Below are positions 16,460 to 23,530 of a DNA stretch of 64,000 nt, piece after piece. Position 1 is the first letter of the stretch; each line of letters begins with the position of its first letter. A program made the position numbers and the translations under genes. The notes beneath the pieces were generated by a model. The model saw only the letters and a program-made list of their open reading frames with translations. It made no database searches and was not told the DNA's origin. Source of the DNA: an uncultured Oscillospiraceae bacterium (GTDB taxonomy: Bacteria; Bacillota; Clostridia; Oscillospirales; Oscillospiraceae); assembly GCA_934655875.1 (NCBI GenBank), contig CAKUHB010000004.1, positions 1 to 64,000 of the forward strand. The letters are read 5' to 3'.

Positions 16460-16609
16460 ATGAGAGCGTTTCTGAAAAAGCATCCCACGCTGGCGGATGT
16501 GTGCGACACAGTCCTGTCGCTGCTGTCCGGCAGCTTTGCGCTGGTGGCGGTGGGATTCATCTGGCTCCGGGAGCGGCTCGGCAAATGCAGGGAAGGCGGC
16601 CGGCCATGA
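16460..16609 (+). CDS. Small membrane protein, 49 residues
   Basis: A short frame starting at the ATG 16460, 5 bases after the DUF3795 stop, and ending with its TGA overlapping the next gene's ATG (ATGA). It reads MRAFLKKHPTLADVCDTVLS and continues with a hydrophobic stretch at about 19-35 (LSLLSGSFALVAVGFIWL), then a basic, cysteine-containing tail. The precise coupling on both sides argues that it is translated. Function unknown. Confidence 0.6.
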   Translation: MRAFLKKHPTLADVCDTVLSLLSGSFALVAVGFIWLRERLGKCREGGRP

Positions 16610-17289
16610 AAATCCTCGTGCTGAACGGCAGCCCGAAGAAGGAGAACAGCGACACGATGCACCTGACGCGCGCGTTTCTGCGCGGCATGCAGGAAGCCGC
16701 GCCGCAGGAGGTGCAGATCATCGACGTGATCGACCGGAGACTCGGGTTCTGCCGCGGCTGCTTTGCCTGCAAGTATAATGACGGGCAATGCGTGCAGGAC
16801 GACGACATGCGGGAGATCTTAGAGCAGATGCTGGAAAGCGATCTGCTGCTGTTCAGCTTTCCGCTCTACTGCTATTCGATGCCTGCCGCGCTCAAAAATC
16901 TGGTCGACCGCATGCTGCCGCTTTCGTCCATGGCGATGGCCGAGGTGGACGGGCGGTATGTCCACGTGGGGCAGCGGGATTATTCCCATCTGCGGTATCT
17001 GATGATCTGCGGCTGCGGGTTCCCGAACAGCAAGCGGAACTTTGAACCGGCCATCCGGCAGTTCGAGCTGCTGTTTCCGAATAACCGCACGATCCTGACC
17101 GTGCCGGAAAGCCCGATGTTCAGCGCACCCGAAGCCGCAGCCGTAACCGCGCCAAGGCTGGCGCTTTTGGAAGCGGCCGGACGGCAATATGCGCAGGCGG
17201 GCAGGATCAACGCAGCGCTGCTGGAAGAGATCGGCTCTCCCATGATCCCGGAGGAGACATACGCGAAAATTGTAAATGGAACTATTTGA
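16606..17289 (+). CDS. NAD(P)H-dependent flavin oxidoreductase, flavodoxin fold
   Basis: 227 residues. The FMN phosphate-binding loop is LNGSPKKENSDTMHL at 6-20. CRGCFACKYNDGQC near 49-62 is the cysteine-rich segment seen in iron-sulfur flavoprotein-like members, and SFPLYCYSMPAALKN lies near the flavin. It probably reduces a small-molecule or quinone-like acceptor. It is translationally coupled to the 49-residue membrane protein upstream. Confidence 0.88.
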   Translation: MKILVLNGSPKKENSDTMHLTRAFLRGMQEAAPQEVQIIDVIDRRLGFCRGCFACKYNDGQCVQDDDMREILEQMLESDLLLFSFPLYCYSMPAALKNLVDRMLPLSSMAMAEVDGRYVHVGQRDYSHLRYLMICGCGFPNSKRNFEPAIRQFELLFPNNRTILTVPESPMFSAPEAAAVTAPRLALLEAAGRQYAQAGRINAALLEEIGSPMIPEETYAKIVNGTI

Positions 17290-17305
17290 ATTTCAGGAGA
17301 TACAT

Positions 17306-17899
17306 ATGAAGCATATCGTAATTTACGTACACGGGAAGGGCGGCTCGGCGGCGGAAGCCGCGCATTATGAGCCGCTGTTCCCGGACTGTGAGGTCATTGG
17401 ATTTGACTATCACGCAGCAAGTCCGTGGGAAACGAAGGCGGAATTTTCGCCGTTTTTTACGGAGCAGTGGAAGCGCTGCGACCAGCTGACGCTGGTGGCC
17501 AACAGCATCGGCGCGTTCTTCTCCATGTCCTCTTTGGATGAGGCGCTGGTCGACCGGGCGTATTTCATCTCCCCTGTTGTGGACATGGAGAAGCTGATCG
17601 GGCGCATGATGGGCTGGGCGAATGTGACGGAGCAGGAACTGGCGGAAAAGAAGGAGATCCCGACGGCATTCGGCGAAACGCTGTTGTGGGAATATCTCTG
17701 CTACGTGCGGGCGCACCCGCTCGCGTGGCGCGTGCCGACGCGCATTTTATACGGCGAACACGATAATCTGACCGATCCTGAGACCATCTCGGCCTTTGCG
17801 CGGAACACCGGCGCTTCCCTCACCGTCATGCCGGGCGGCGAGCACTGGTTCCACACAGACGAGCAGATGCAATTTCTGGACAACTGGATCACGACATGA
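17306..17899 (+). CDS. Small alpha/beta hydrolase
   Basis: 197 residues. The start IVIYVHGKGG gives the oxyanion-hole strand. The nucleophile is the serine in VANSIGAFF near 72-80, the acid is likely in GEHDNLTD, and the histidine in GGEHWFH near the end. The ATG at 17306 follows CAGGAGATACAT. It is part of the 16098-19541 gene chain; substrate unknown. Confidence 0.87.
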   Translation: MKHIVIYVHGKGGSAAEAAHYEPLFPDCEVIGFDYHAASPWETKAEFSPFFTEQWKRCDQLTLVANSIGAFFSMSSLDEALVDRAYFISPVVDMEKLIGRMMGWANVTEQELAEKKEIPTAFGETLLWEYLCYVRAHPLAWRVPTRILYGEHDNLTDPETISAFARNTGASLTVMPGGEHWFHTDEQMQFLDNWITT

Positions 17900-17912
17900 G
17901 AGGAGCATTTCA

Positions 17913-18674
17913 ATGAACGAAGCTGAACTGATAAACGCATGGAAGCAGGAGCAGAGCATTGCGCACATCCACGGGTGGGATTTTTCGCACCTTGCGGGGC
18001 GGTACACGGAAGAGACCGATCTGCCGTGGGACTATCAGCGTATCATTCTGGAGGACCTGACGCCGGACATGAAGCTGCTGGACGTCGACACGGGCGGCGG
18101 CGAATTTCTGCTGTCGCTCCATCACCCGTATGCGAACACGAGCGCGGCGGAAAGCTATCCGCCGAACGTGCAGCTATGCAAAGAAACGCTTCTGCCGCTC
18201 GGGATCGATTTTCGCGCGGGCGACGGGCAGGACGTCCTGCCGTTTGCGGATGCATCCTTTGACCGGATCATCAACCGCCACGGGGATTTTAACGTGGCGG
18301 ACATCCGGCGCATGCTGAAGCGCGGCGGGCGCTTTATCACGGAGCAGGTCGGCGCGGAAAACGACCGGGAGCTGGTAGAGCTGCTTCTGGGCGAGACGGC
18401 ACGCCCCTTCCCGGAGCAGTATCTTGAGATCGTGCGCCGAAAGTTCTGCGATGCGGGCTTTACCATTCTGGACGCGCAGGAATGCTGGCGGCCGATCAAG
18501 TTCTATGACGTCGGTGCGCTTGTCTGGTTCGCGCGCATCATCGAGTGGGAGTTCCCGGGCTTCAGCGTGGAGCGGTGCCAGGAGCGGCTGCTGCATGCGC
18601 AGCAGCTGCTGGAGAGAAACGGCTGCATCGAAGGGCGGATCCACAGGTTTATGCTGGTATGCGAAAAACGATAA
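17913..18674 (+). CDS. Class I SAM-dependent methyltransferase
   Basis: 253 residues. The SAM-binding motif I is LLDVDTGGGEFLL near 47-59; motif II/III regions are AGDGQDVLPFADASFDRI and LKRGGRFITEQV. GAGAGGAGC precedes the ATG at 17913, 13 bases after the hydrolase stop. The acceptor substrate is unknown. Its end overlaps the next small membrane gene by 16 bases. Confidence 0.88.
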   Translation: MNEAELINAWKQEQSIAHIHGWDFSHLAGRYTEETDLPWDYQRIILEDLTPDMKLLDVDTGGGEFLLSLHHPYANTSAAESYPPNVQLCKETLLPLGIDFRAGDGQDVLPFADASFDRIINRHGDFNVADIRRMLKRGGRFITEQVGAENDRELVELLLGETARPFPEQYLEIVRRKFCDAGFTILDAQECWRPIKFYDVGALVWFARIIEWEFPGFSVERCQERLLHAQQLLERNGCIEGRIHRFMLVCEKR

Positions 18675-18988
18675 AAGACACAAACTACGACACGCGGTTC
18701 CGGCACAAGCTGAATATGCTGGAGCCGGGGACGGTCATGCTCAAGTGGGTCGGGATCTTTCTGCTGCTGGGCGTGGTGATGCGGCTGGTCCGGCGGGAGC
18801 TTGCGGCGCTGATCTCGTTCGGCTTTGCCGGAGCGCTTCTTCTGCTGCTCGTGATCCTGCTCGCCGTGGAAGCACATCAGGACAATGTTCTGAATGCGAT
18901 CGCGGCACGGGAGCAGCAGGAACAGAGATCCATGCATTTATATTCGGAGGTACATCAAAATGAAAAAGACAAGCAGGATGAAACATAA
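18659..18988 (+). CDS. Small two-segment membrane protein
   Basis: 109 residues starting at ATG 18659, overlapping the methyltransferase end. Two hydrophobic segments (about 27-40 and 47-70, with LISFGFAGALLLLLVILLAV) are followed by a charged tail rich in Gln, Glu and Lys. No family recognised. Its 3' end overlaps the lipoprotein start by 29 bases, suggesting coupled translation. Confidence 0.7.
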   Translation: MRKTIKDTNYDTRFRHKLNMLEPGTVMLKWVGIFLLLGVVMRLVRRELAALISFGFAGALLLLLVILLAVEAHQDNVLNAIAAREQQEQRSMHLYSEVHQNEKDKQDET

Positions 18989-19541
18989 AAACGGACACAC
19001 GCTGCTTCTGGCCGCGCTGGCCGGCGTCATGCTACTCCTGCTGACGGCCTGCGGCAGGCGCGAAGTGCCGGATGCTTCCCTGCCCGCGGCGGACGTTCCG
19101 CCTGCAACACAGGTGCAGCCGGAAGCGCAGACGCCGCAGACAGCGAAACCCGCACCGGAAGAACCGACGGCGCCCGCAGAACCGGCAGAGCCGGAGACAC
19201 CGGCGCGCATGGTCTCGTATTCCATGCTGCTGGGCGGTGCGGAGACAACGGTCTATCCGGAGGTCAGCGACGCGGAGATCATTTTCTGGGACAGCGCCGT
19301 GGGCGGGCAGATCGCTGCGGTCGCGAAGTTCGCGCAGGCAATGCCCGGCGCGGCGAACGCGCTGCAAAGCTGCGACTTTACCGACCTTGACGGCGACGGG
19401 AACAGCGATCTGACCGCGGACTTCACGTTCGCGGACGGCTCCGCCGCGAGCCTTCTGTGGTTCTACGCGGACGGAGGCTTTGTATACAACGCGGAATTTT
19501 CCATCCTGCCCGGCGAAGCGCCTGCCAACGGCGGCGAATAA
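18960..19541 (+). CDS. Putative lipoprotein, unknown function
   Basis: 193 residues. A basic start and hydrophobic core end in LLLLTAC, a lipobox. A Pro/Ala/Glu-rich linker (about 35-80) tethers a C-terminal domain of about 100 residues that contains DLDGDGNSDLTADF, an FG-GAP/EF-hand-like calcium-loop motif. CGGAGG precedes the ATG at 18960. It is the last gene of the chain; likely a surface sensor or binding protein. Confidence 0.82.
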   Translation: MKKTSRMKHKNGHTLLLAALAGVMLLLLTACGRREVPDASLPAADVPPATQVQPEAQTPQTAKPAPEEPTAPAEPAEPETPARMVSYSMLLGGAETTVYPEVSDAEIIFWDSAVGGQIAAVAKFAQAMPGAANALQSCDFTDLDGDGNSDLTADFTFADGSAASLLWFYADGGFVYNAEFSILPGEAPANGGE

Positions 19542-19607
19542 GGCAAGGAACGTCGAGAAACTGTCCGCGGGAAACGGTAGAATAGCGTCTGTAAGGAGTT
19601 GAGACGT

Positions 19608-20492
19608 ATGAAGGAACAGGTACTGGCCGTCCAGCGGATGCAGGACTACATTGAAACAAACAAAACGGAGGAGATCAGCCTGCTGGATCTTGCGCGGGCA
19701 TCGCTGTTTTCCCCGTGGTATGCCTACCGGCTGTTCCGGACGTATCTGGGGCTGACGCCGGCGGAATATCTTCGCAAATACCGGCTCACGCAGGCGGCCA
19801 GAGCGCTTCGGGATGGCTCCGTCAAGGTCATTGACGCGGCCTATGACGCCGGATTTTCCAACGTAGACACGTTCACGCGGGCGTTTTACCGGGAGTTTGG
19901 ACTGAATCCCGGCGACTACCGGAAGCACCCGGTTCCGGTCACGTTCTTCATTCCTTACGGTACAAAATATCGCGAACTGCGAAAGGAGAACATCGACGTG
20001 TCCAACATTCAACCGATTTTCATACAGGTCATCCGCAAGCCGGAGCGCCTGTGCATCATCAAACGCGGCAGGCACGCGGAGGATTATTTCCCCTACTGCG
20101 AGGAGGTCAGCTGCGACGTATGGGGCATGCTCATGAGCATGAAGTCCCTCTGCGGCGAGCCTGTTTCCATGTGGCTGCCCGAGAAGTACAAAAAGCCGGA
20201 TACTTCCACCTATGTGCAGGGTGTGGAGGTCGGACTGGATTATATGGGGATCATCCCGGAGGGGTTTGACGTCATTCATCTGCCGGAGGCGGACTATCTG
20301 CAGTTTCAGGGGCCGCGCTTCCGGGAGGAGGACTACTGCAAAGCCATCCGCACGGTGCAGGCGGCCATGGACAGCTATGACCCGTCCGGCATCGGATACT
20401 GCTGGGACGATGAGAACCCGCGCATCCAGCTCGAGCCCCGCGGCGCGCGCGGGTATATCGAGCTGCGGGCCGTCCGGAGGATCGCGGAATGA
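19608..20492 (+). CDS. AraC family regulator with GyrI-like effector domain
   Basis: 294 residues. The N-terminal AraC double helix-turn-helix is about 1-110 (ISLLDLARASLFSPWYAYRL and AAYDAGFSNVDTFTRAFYRE). Residues 135-294 resemble the GyrI-like small-molecule-binding domain (Rob/SoxS-like and BmrR-like regulators). AAGGAGTTGAGACGT precedes the ATG at 19608. Upstream is a -10-like TAGAAT with a weak -35. Such proteins usually respond to toxic hydrophobic compounds. Confidence 0.9.
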   Translation: MKEQVLAVQRMQDYIETNKTEEISLLDLARASLFSPWYAYRLFRTYLGLTPAEYLRKYRLTQAARALRDGSVKVIDAAYDAGFSNVDTFTRAFYREFGLNPGDYRKHPVPVTFFIPYGTKYRELRKENIDVSNIQPIFIQVIRKPERLCIIKRGRHAEDYFPYCEEVSCDVWGMLMSMKSLCGEPVSMWLPEKYKKPDTSTYVQGVEVGLDYMGIIPEGFDVIHLPEADYLQFQGPRFREEDYCKAIRTVQAAMDSYDPSGIGYCWDDENPRIQLEPRGARGYIELRAVRRIAE

Positions 20493-20708
20493 GAGAAGCG
20501 ATCTTCACGTAGGTTTCACAAGGGTGCGCCTGCTTTTTCTGGGCCTCCGTGCAGGAAACGCTGATTCCGGTCTGTGTGATGGTTGGCATAACGGTTGTCT
20601 GTAGCAGACTTGCCATCCGTTTTTTTCGCTGGGAATGATCTGTTCCAGCTCCGCGTGCCTTCCGGCGCGCGGGGTTGGATCTTTCTGCGTTTTTTTATTT
20701 CATTTTTC

Positions 20709-20737
20709 TTGACAAATACTTCCGCCCTGTGCATAAT
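20709..20737 (+). promoter_or_regulatory. Promoter of TetR cassette 2
   Basis: TTGACA at 20709-20714, 17 bases, CATAAT at 20732-20737. The sequence 20493-20708 upstream shows no gene. Confidence 0.9.
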
Positions 20738-20766
20738 AACGGTCGTTATCGATAACAGTGGTTATT
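20735..20766 (+). promoter_or_regulatory. TetR operator, cassette 2
   Basis: The centre is a perfect 12-bp palindrome, GTTATCGATAAC at 20745-20756. Outer arms AATAAC (20735) and GTTATT (20761) extend the symmetry over 32 bp. It overlaps the -10 box, as expected for autorepression by the TetR encoded just downstream. Confidence 0.82.
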
Positions 20767-20780
20767 TCAGAGGTGAGACA

Positions 20781-21392
20781 ATGCCAGCAGTCAAAAAAAT
20801 AGCAAAGGAAGCCATCGTTGACGCGGCGGTGGAGGTCTTGCGGGAGGGCGGCGCGGCTGCTGTCAACGCCCGCAGCGTGGCAAAGAAGCTGGGCTGCTCG
20901 ACGCAGCCGATCTATCTGTCCTTTCAGAGCATGGACGAGCTGAAAGCCGCCGTGATGCAGCGGGCAATCGAGCTGCACACACAGCACGTGCGGGAATCGC
21001 TCCGCGTGCGTGAACACGGCAGCCGCTACAGCTGCTACGGCATGGGCTTCGTCAAATTTGCGGCGCAGGAAAAGCACCTGTTCCGCTGGCTGTATCTGGA
21101 CGGGGTGCAGAGCGGCCCGTATCAGGACGACGTGCTGCTGCCGGAGATCCTTGCGGTGATCACGGAGGAATACGGCTACCCCGAAGCGCTGGCCCGGACG
21201 CTGCATCAGGACATGACATATTATTCCTACGGACTGGCGATCCTGGCGAATACCGGCCATCTGCATTTGACGGATGAAGCGCTGCTGGCTTCCTTCCGCA
21301 GGGAGTTCACGGCGCTGGCCGGCTGTTACGGCGTATCCCCTGTCCCGCTGCAATACAGAAATCAGGAAGAAGAAAGAAGAGACATACAGTGA
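20781..21392 (+). CDS. TetR/AcrR family regulator (cassette 2)
   Basis: 203 residues. The helix-turn-helix spans about 8-50 (KEAIVDAAVEVLREGGAAAV, KKLGCSTQPIYLSFQSM). GAGGTGAGACA precedes the ATG. It resembles the TetR proteins of cassettes 1 and 3 but its partner is an acetyltransferase-like gene instead of a KTR gene; the partner's GTG overlaps its stop by 4 bases. Confidence 0.92.
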   Translation: MPAVKKIAKEAIVDAAVEVLREGGAAAVNARSVAKKLGCSTQPIYLSFQSMDELKAAVMQRAIELHTQHVRESLRVREHGSRYSCYGMGFVKFAAQEKHLFRWLYLDGVQSGPYQDDVLLPEILAVITEEYGYPEALARTLHQDMTYYSYGLAILANTGHLHLTDEALLASFRREFTALAGCYGVSPVPLQYRNQEEERRDIQ

Positions 21393-22042
21393 AGGAACCT
21401 GAATTACAGACAAAACGGCTGACGCTGCGCCCCATGTCGGACGCGGAGATCGAAGCGCTGATCGGACGCACAGCGTCTGAGGAGCTGCGCGTGGCCTACG
21501 GCGAAATGCTGGACGGATGCAGACGCGACCCGGCAAACCGGATCTGGTATGCGCCATGGCGCATGTCTCTGAAGGGAGCATCAGACTGCATCGGCGATCT
21601 TGACTTCAAGGGGCCGGTCAAGGCACACGCGGTGGAGATCGGCTACGGCATTCTGCCGGAATATGAAGGAAACGGCTACACCACGGAAGCGGTGCAGGCC
21701 ATGGCCAAGTGGGCGTTCGGGCAGAAGGACGTGGTATTCGTGGAAGCGGAGACCGATCCGGAGAACAGGGCTTCCCAGCGGGTGCTGGAAAAGTGCGGCT
21801 TTGTGCCGGACGGGACGATGGGGCTGGAGGGGCCGCGATTCGTGCTGGAAAGCCCGCTCACCAACTGGCAGCCCATTTACATGCTGTTCGGCATGAGCAT
21901 CGGCATGTCGCTCGGACATCTGCGCGGGCAGATGGTGCTTGGCATGGCCATCGGTCTGGGGCTTGGCTCGCTCGCCGGCATTGCGATCAGCCAGTCTGAG
22001 AAGCAGAAGCACGAAGCGCTCCGGGCGGAGCGAAAGAAATGA
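21389..22042 (+). CDS. GNAT acetyltransferase with a glycine-rich hydrophobic tail
   Basis: 217 residues, GTG start inside the TetR stop overlap. Residues 1-155 are a RimJ/RimL-like GNAT domain (TKRLTLRPMSDAEI at the start, EIGYGILPEYEGNGYTTEAV at the acetyl-CoA site, NRASQRVLEKCGF). The last 60 residues are unusual for the family: MLFGMSIGMSLGHLRGQMVL followed by GMAIGLGLGSLAGIAI, a glycine-spaced hydrophobic stretch like a glycine zipper, then a basic tail. The tail may anchor the enzyme at the membrane. The frame is continuous, so the fusion is not a frameshift artefact of this assembly. Confidence 0.85.
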   Translation: MKEPELQTKRLTLRPMSDAEIEALIGRTASEELRVAYGEMLDGCRRDPANRIWYAPWRMSLKGASDCIGDLDFKGPVKAHAVEIGYGILPEYEGNGYTTEAVQAMAKWAFGQKDVVFVEAETDPENRASQRVLEKCGFVPDGTMGLEGPRFVLESPLTNWQPIYMLFGMSIGMSLGHLRGQMVLGMAIGLGLGSLAGIAISQSEKQKHEALRAERKK

Positions 22043-22064
22043 CCAAATTTTTCTTTGGAACCTA

Positions 22065-22093
22065 TTGACAAATGCAATTAGCATGCGTATAAT
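22065..22093 (+). promoter_or_regulatory. Consensus promoter of TetR cassette 3
   Basis: TTGACA at 22065-22070, 17 bases, TATAAT at 22088-22093: a perfect consensus match. Confidence 0.93.
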
Positions 22094-22095
22094 CT

Positions 22096-22137
22096 AAAAC
22101 GTTCGTTGCAAAACGTATATTTCAAAACGCTCGTTTT
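22096..22137 (+). promoter_or_regulatory. Probable TetR operators, cassette 3
   Basis: AAAACG recurs three times: AAAACGTTCGTTGC at 22096, AAAACGTATATTT at 22110 and the perfect arms AAAACG-CT-CGTTTT at 22124-22137. Two of these are inverted repeats, placed between the promoter and the TetR start. Confidence 0.7.
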
Positions 22138-22157
22138 ATAAAACAGGGAGAATCCAT

Positions 22158-22754
22158 ATGCCGCCGAAGCCGAAGTTCACAAAAGAAGAGATCGTGCAGA
22201 CCGCGCTGGCGGTCGTGTCGGAAAAGGGCGTCGAAGCGCTGACCGCGAAGGAGCTTGGCGACGCGCTTGGCAGCTCCGCCCGGCCGATCTTCACCGTGTT
22301 CAGCAGCATGAAGGAGGTGCAGGACGCGGTGCGTGAGGCCGCAATGCACCGATTCGAGCATTTTGCCGAGCAGTTCGCCGAGCAGAAGCAGCCGGGCATG
22401 CCGCTTTTCAAGCAGGTGGGCATGCAGATGGTGCTGTTCGGCGTGAAGGAGCCAAAGCTGTATCAGCTGCTGTTCATGCAGGAAAACCGGAACGCCGTCT
22501 CGTTTGACGACGTCTTCGGCGCGCTTGGCCCCACGGCAGAGACCTGCGTTGCGCTGATCCAGAAGGAACATGGCATGTGCGAAGCGGACGCGCGGCTTCT
22601 GTTTGAGAATGTGTGGATCTACACGTTCGGCGTCGGCGCGCTGTGCGCGACGCGGGTATGCCGGTTCTCCGAGGAAAAGCTCGGCCAGATGCTCTCCACC
22701 GAGTTTCAGGCCATAATGCTGCTCATCAAACACAGACAGGAGGAAACGCAATGA
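22158..22754 (+). CDS. TetR/AcrR family regulator (cassette 3)
   Basis: 198 residues. The start PPKPKFTKEEIVQTALAVV and ALGSSARPIFTVFSSM align closely with the cassette 1 TetR. It ends in an ATGA overlap with the following KTR gene. The promoter and inverted repeats upstream suggest autorepression. It is most simply a duplicate of the 15204 gene. Confidence 0.92.
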   Translation: MPPKPKFTKEEIVQTALAVVSEKGVEALTAKELGDALGSSARPIFTVFSSMKEVQDAVREAAMHRFEHFAEQFAEQKQPGMPLFKQVGMQMVLFGVKEPKLYQLLFMQENRNAVSFDDVFGALGPTAETCVALIQKEHGMCEADARLLFENVWIYTFGVGALCATRVCRFSEEKLGQMLSTEFQAIMLLIKHRQEETQ

Positions 22755-22942
22755 CCTTACTGCAAACGCAATGGATCCTGTGTCCGGTGTGCCGCGGAAA
22801 GACCCGGACGCAGGTCAGGACGGACACCGTTCTGGAAAACTTTCCGCTGTTCTGTCCGAAGTGCAAGCGGACATTTCTGATCTCAATGCGGAACTGCAAA
22901 ACCGAATATAACTGTCAGCCAGACGCTAAGACGCAGAGCTGA
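22751..22942 (+). CDS. Cysteine-rich KTR domain protein
   Basis: 63 residues with CPVCRGKTRTQVRTDTVLEN and CPKC, a close relative of the KTR protein at 15843 (shared KTRTQ, LE-FPLFCPKC and the C-terminal PDA). Likely a small zinc ribbon. It is translationally coupled to the TetR gene and followed by a strong terminator. Confidence 0.9.
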   Translation: MTLLQTQWILCPVCRGKTRTQVRTDTVLENFPLFCPKCKRTFLISMRNCKTEYNCQPDAKTQS

Positions 22943-22982
22943 ATCTGAGAAATGAAATCAGATTCGCTCTGCGTCATTTTTA
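22930..22982 (+). terminator. Terminator after TetR-KTR cassette 3
   Basis: GACGCAGAGC plus GAATCTGA (22930-22948) pair with TCAGATTC plus GCTCTGCGTC (22958-22975), one bulged base, followed by ATTTTTAT. The start of the stem overlaps the KTR 3' end, as in cassette 1. Confidence 0.88.
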
Positions 22983-23002
22983 TACATAACGGAGGAAAAA
23001 AG

Positions 23003-23248
23003 ATGGAATTAGCCGCAAAACTACTGACTACGGCGGGCATTCTGATGCTGCTTGCGGGGGTGCTGTTCGGCGTCACGCAGCAGTGGCTCTATGCGGCGCT
23101 GATCTGTATTGGCGCGTTCGGCTGTCTGGCCGGCGCGATGAATTTCCGGAACTGGAAGAAGATCGTGAAGGAAAGTGAAACCATAGCTTACTGTTGCAAA
23201 ATGGGGGATTTCGTCCAGCAGACCATATCCCAGAAACCAGCGATATGA
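23003..23248 (+). CDS. Small membrane protein with IS-derived C-terminus
   Basis: 81 residues. GGAGGAAAAAAG precedes the ATG. Two hydrophobic segments lie at about 5-25 and 28-46. Up to about residue 59 it reads as a normal small membrane protein; from there on (about 23180) the frame runs antisense through the transposase remnant, giving a meaningless tail (CCKMGDFVQQTISQ). The natural 3' end was therefore lost or displaced by the insertion or a later deletion. Confidence 0.6.
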   Translation: MELAAKLLTTAGILMLLAGVLFGVTQQWLYAALICIGAFGCLAGAMNFRNWKKIVKESETIAYCCKMGDFVQQTISQKPAI

Positions 23249-23530
23249 AAGTGTATCCCGAATTCGCTGGTAGGTTTGACGCAAGGATGGAATTCCAAAC
23301 AAGTGCTGGATCAGTACCATTTTGATCAGCACAACCGGATCTGCACCCGGTCTGCCGTTATCATGGCAGTAATACGGTGCCAGCCGATCGTACAGCCACT
23401 CATAATTCATAACCTTTTCTATCTTCCGCAGCAGATGATCCTTCGGCACCAAAGCCTCCAGGTCTACCATTACAACTTCCTTTCGTCCGTCTCTTCTCCA
23501 TTCTTCCATACAGAACACCTCTGTTTCTTT
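23185..23530 (-). mobile_element. IS1182-like insertion sequence fragment
   Basis: Approximate extent of the IS remnant: the transposase start plus its upstream leader. The right boundary is inferred from the abrupt stop of the cysteine-repeat surface protein at 23530, the left one from loss of transposase similarity. Terminal inverted repeats could not be confirmed. Confidence 0.65.
23189..23470 (-). pseudogene. IS1182-type transposase, N-terminal remnant
   Basis: About 94 codons matching the start of IS1182-family transposases: MVDLEALVPKDHLLRKIEKV, NGRPGADPVVLIKM, LFGIPSLRQT and YRWFLGYGL followed by IPHFATV. Homology stops near 23189, where the sequence turns into unrelated DNA, so the catalytic domain is gone. 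The element end lies near 23530, at the truncated end of the neighbouring surface protein gene. Confidence 0.85.

Noticed and set aside
23189..23470. A functional transposase
   Set aside because: Only the N-terminal part remains; the catalytic region is missing.
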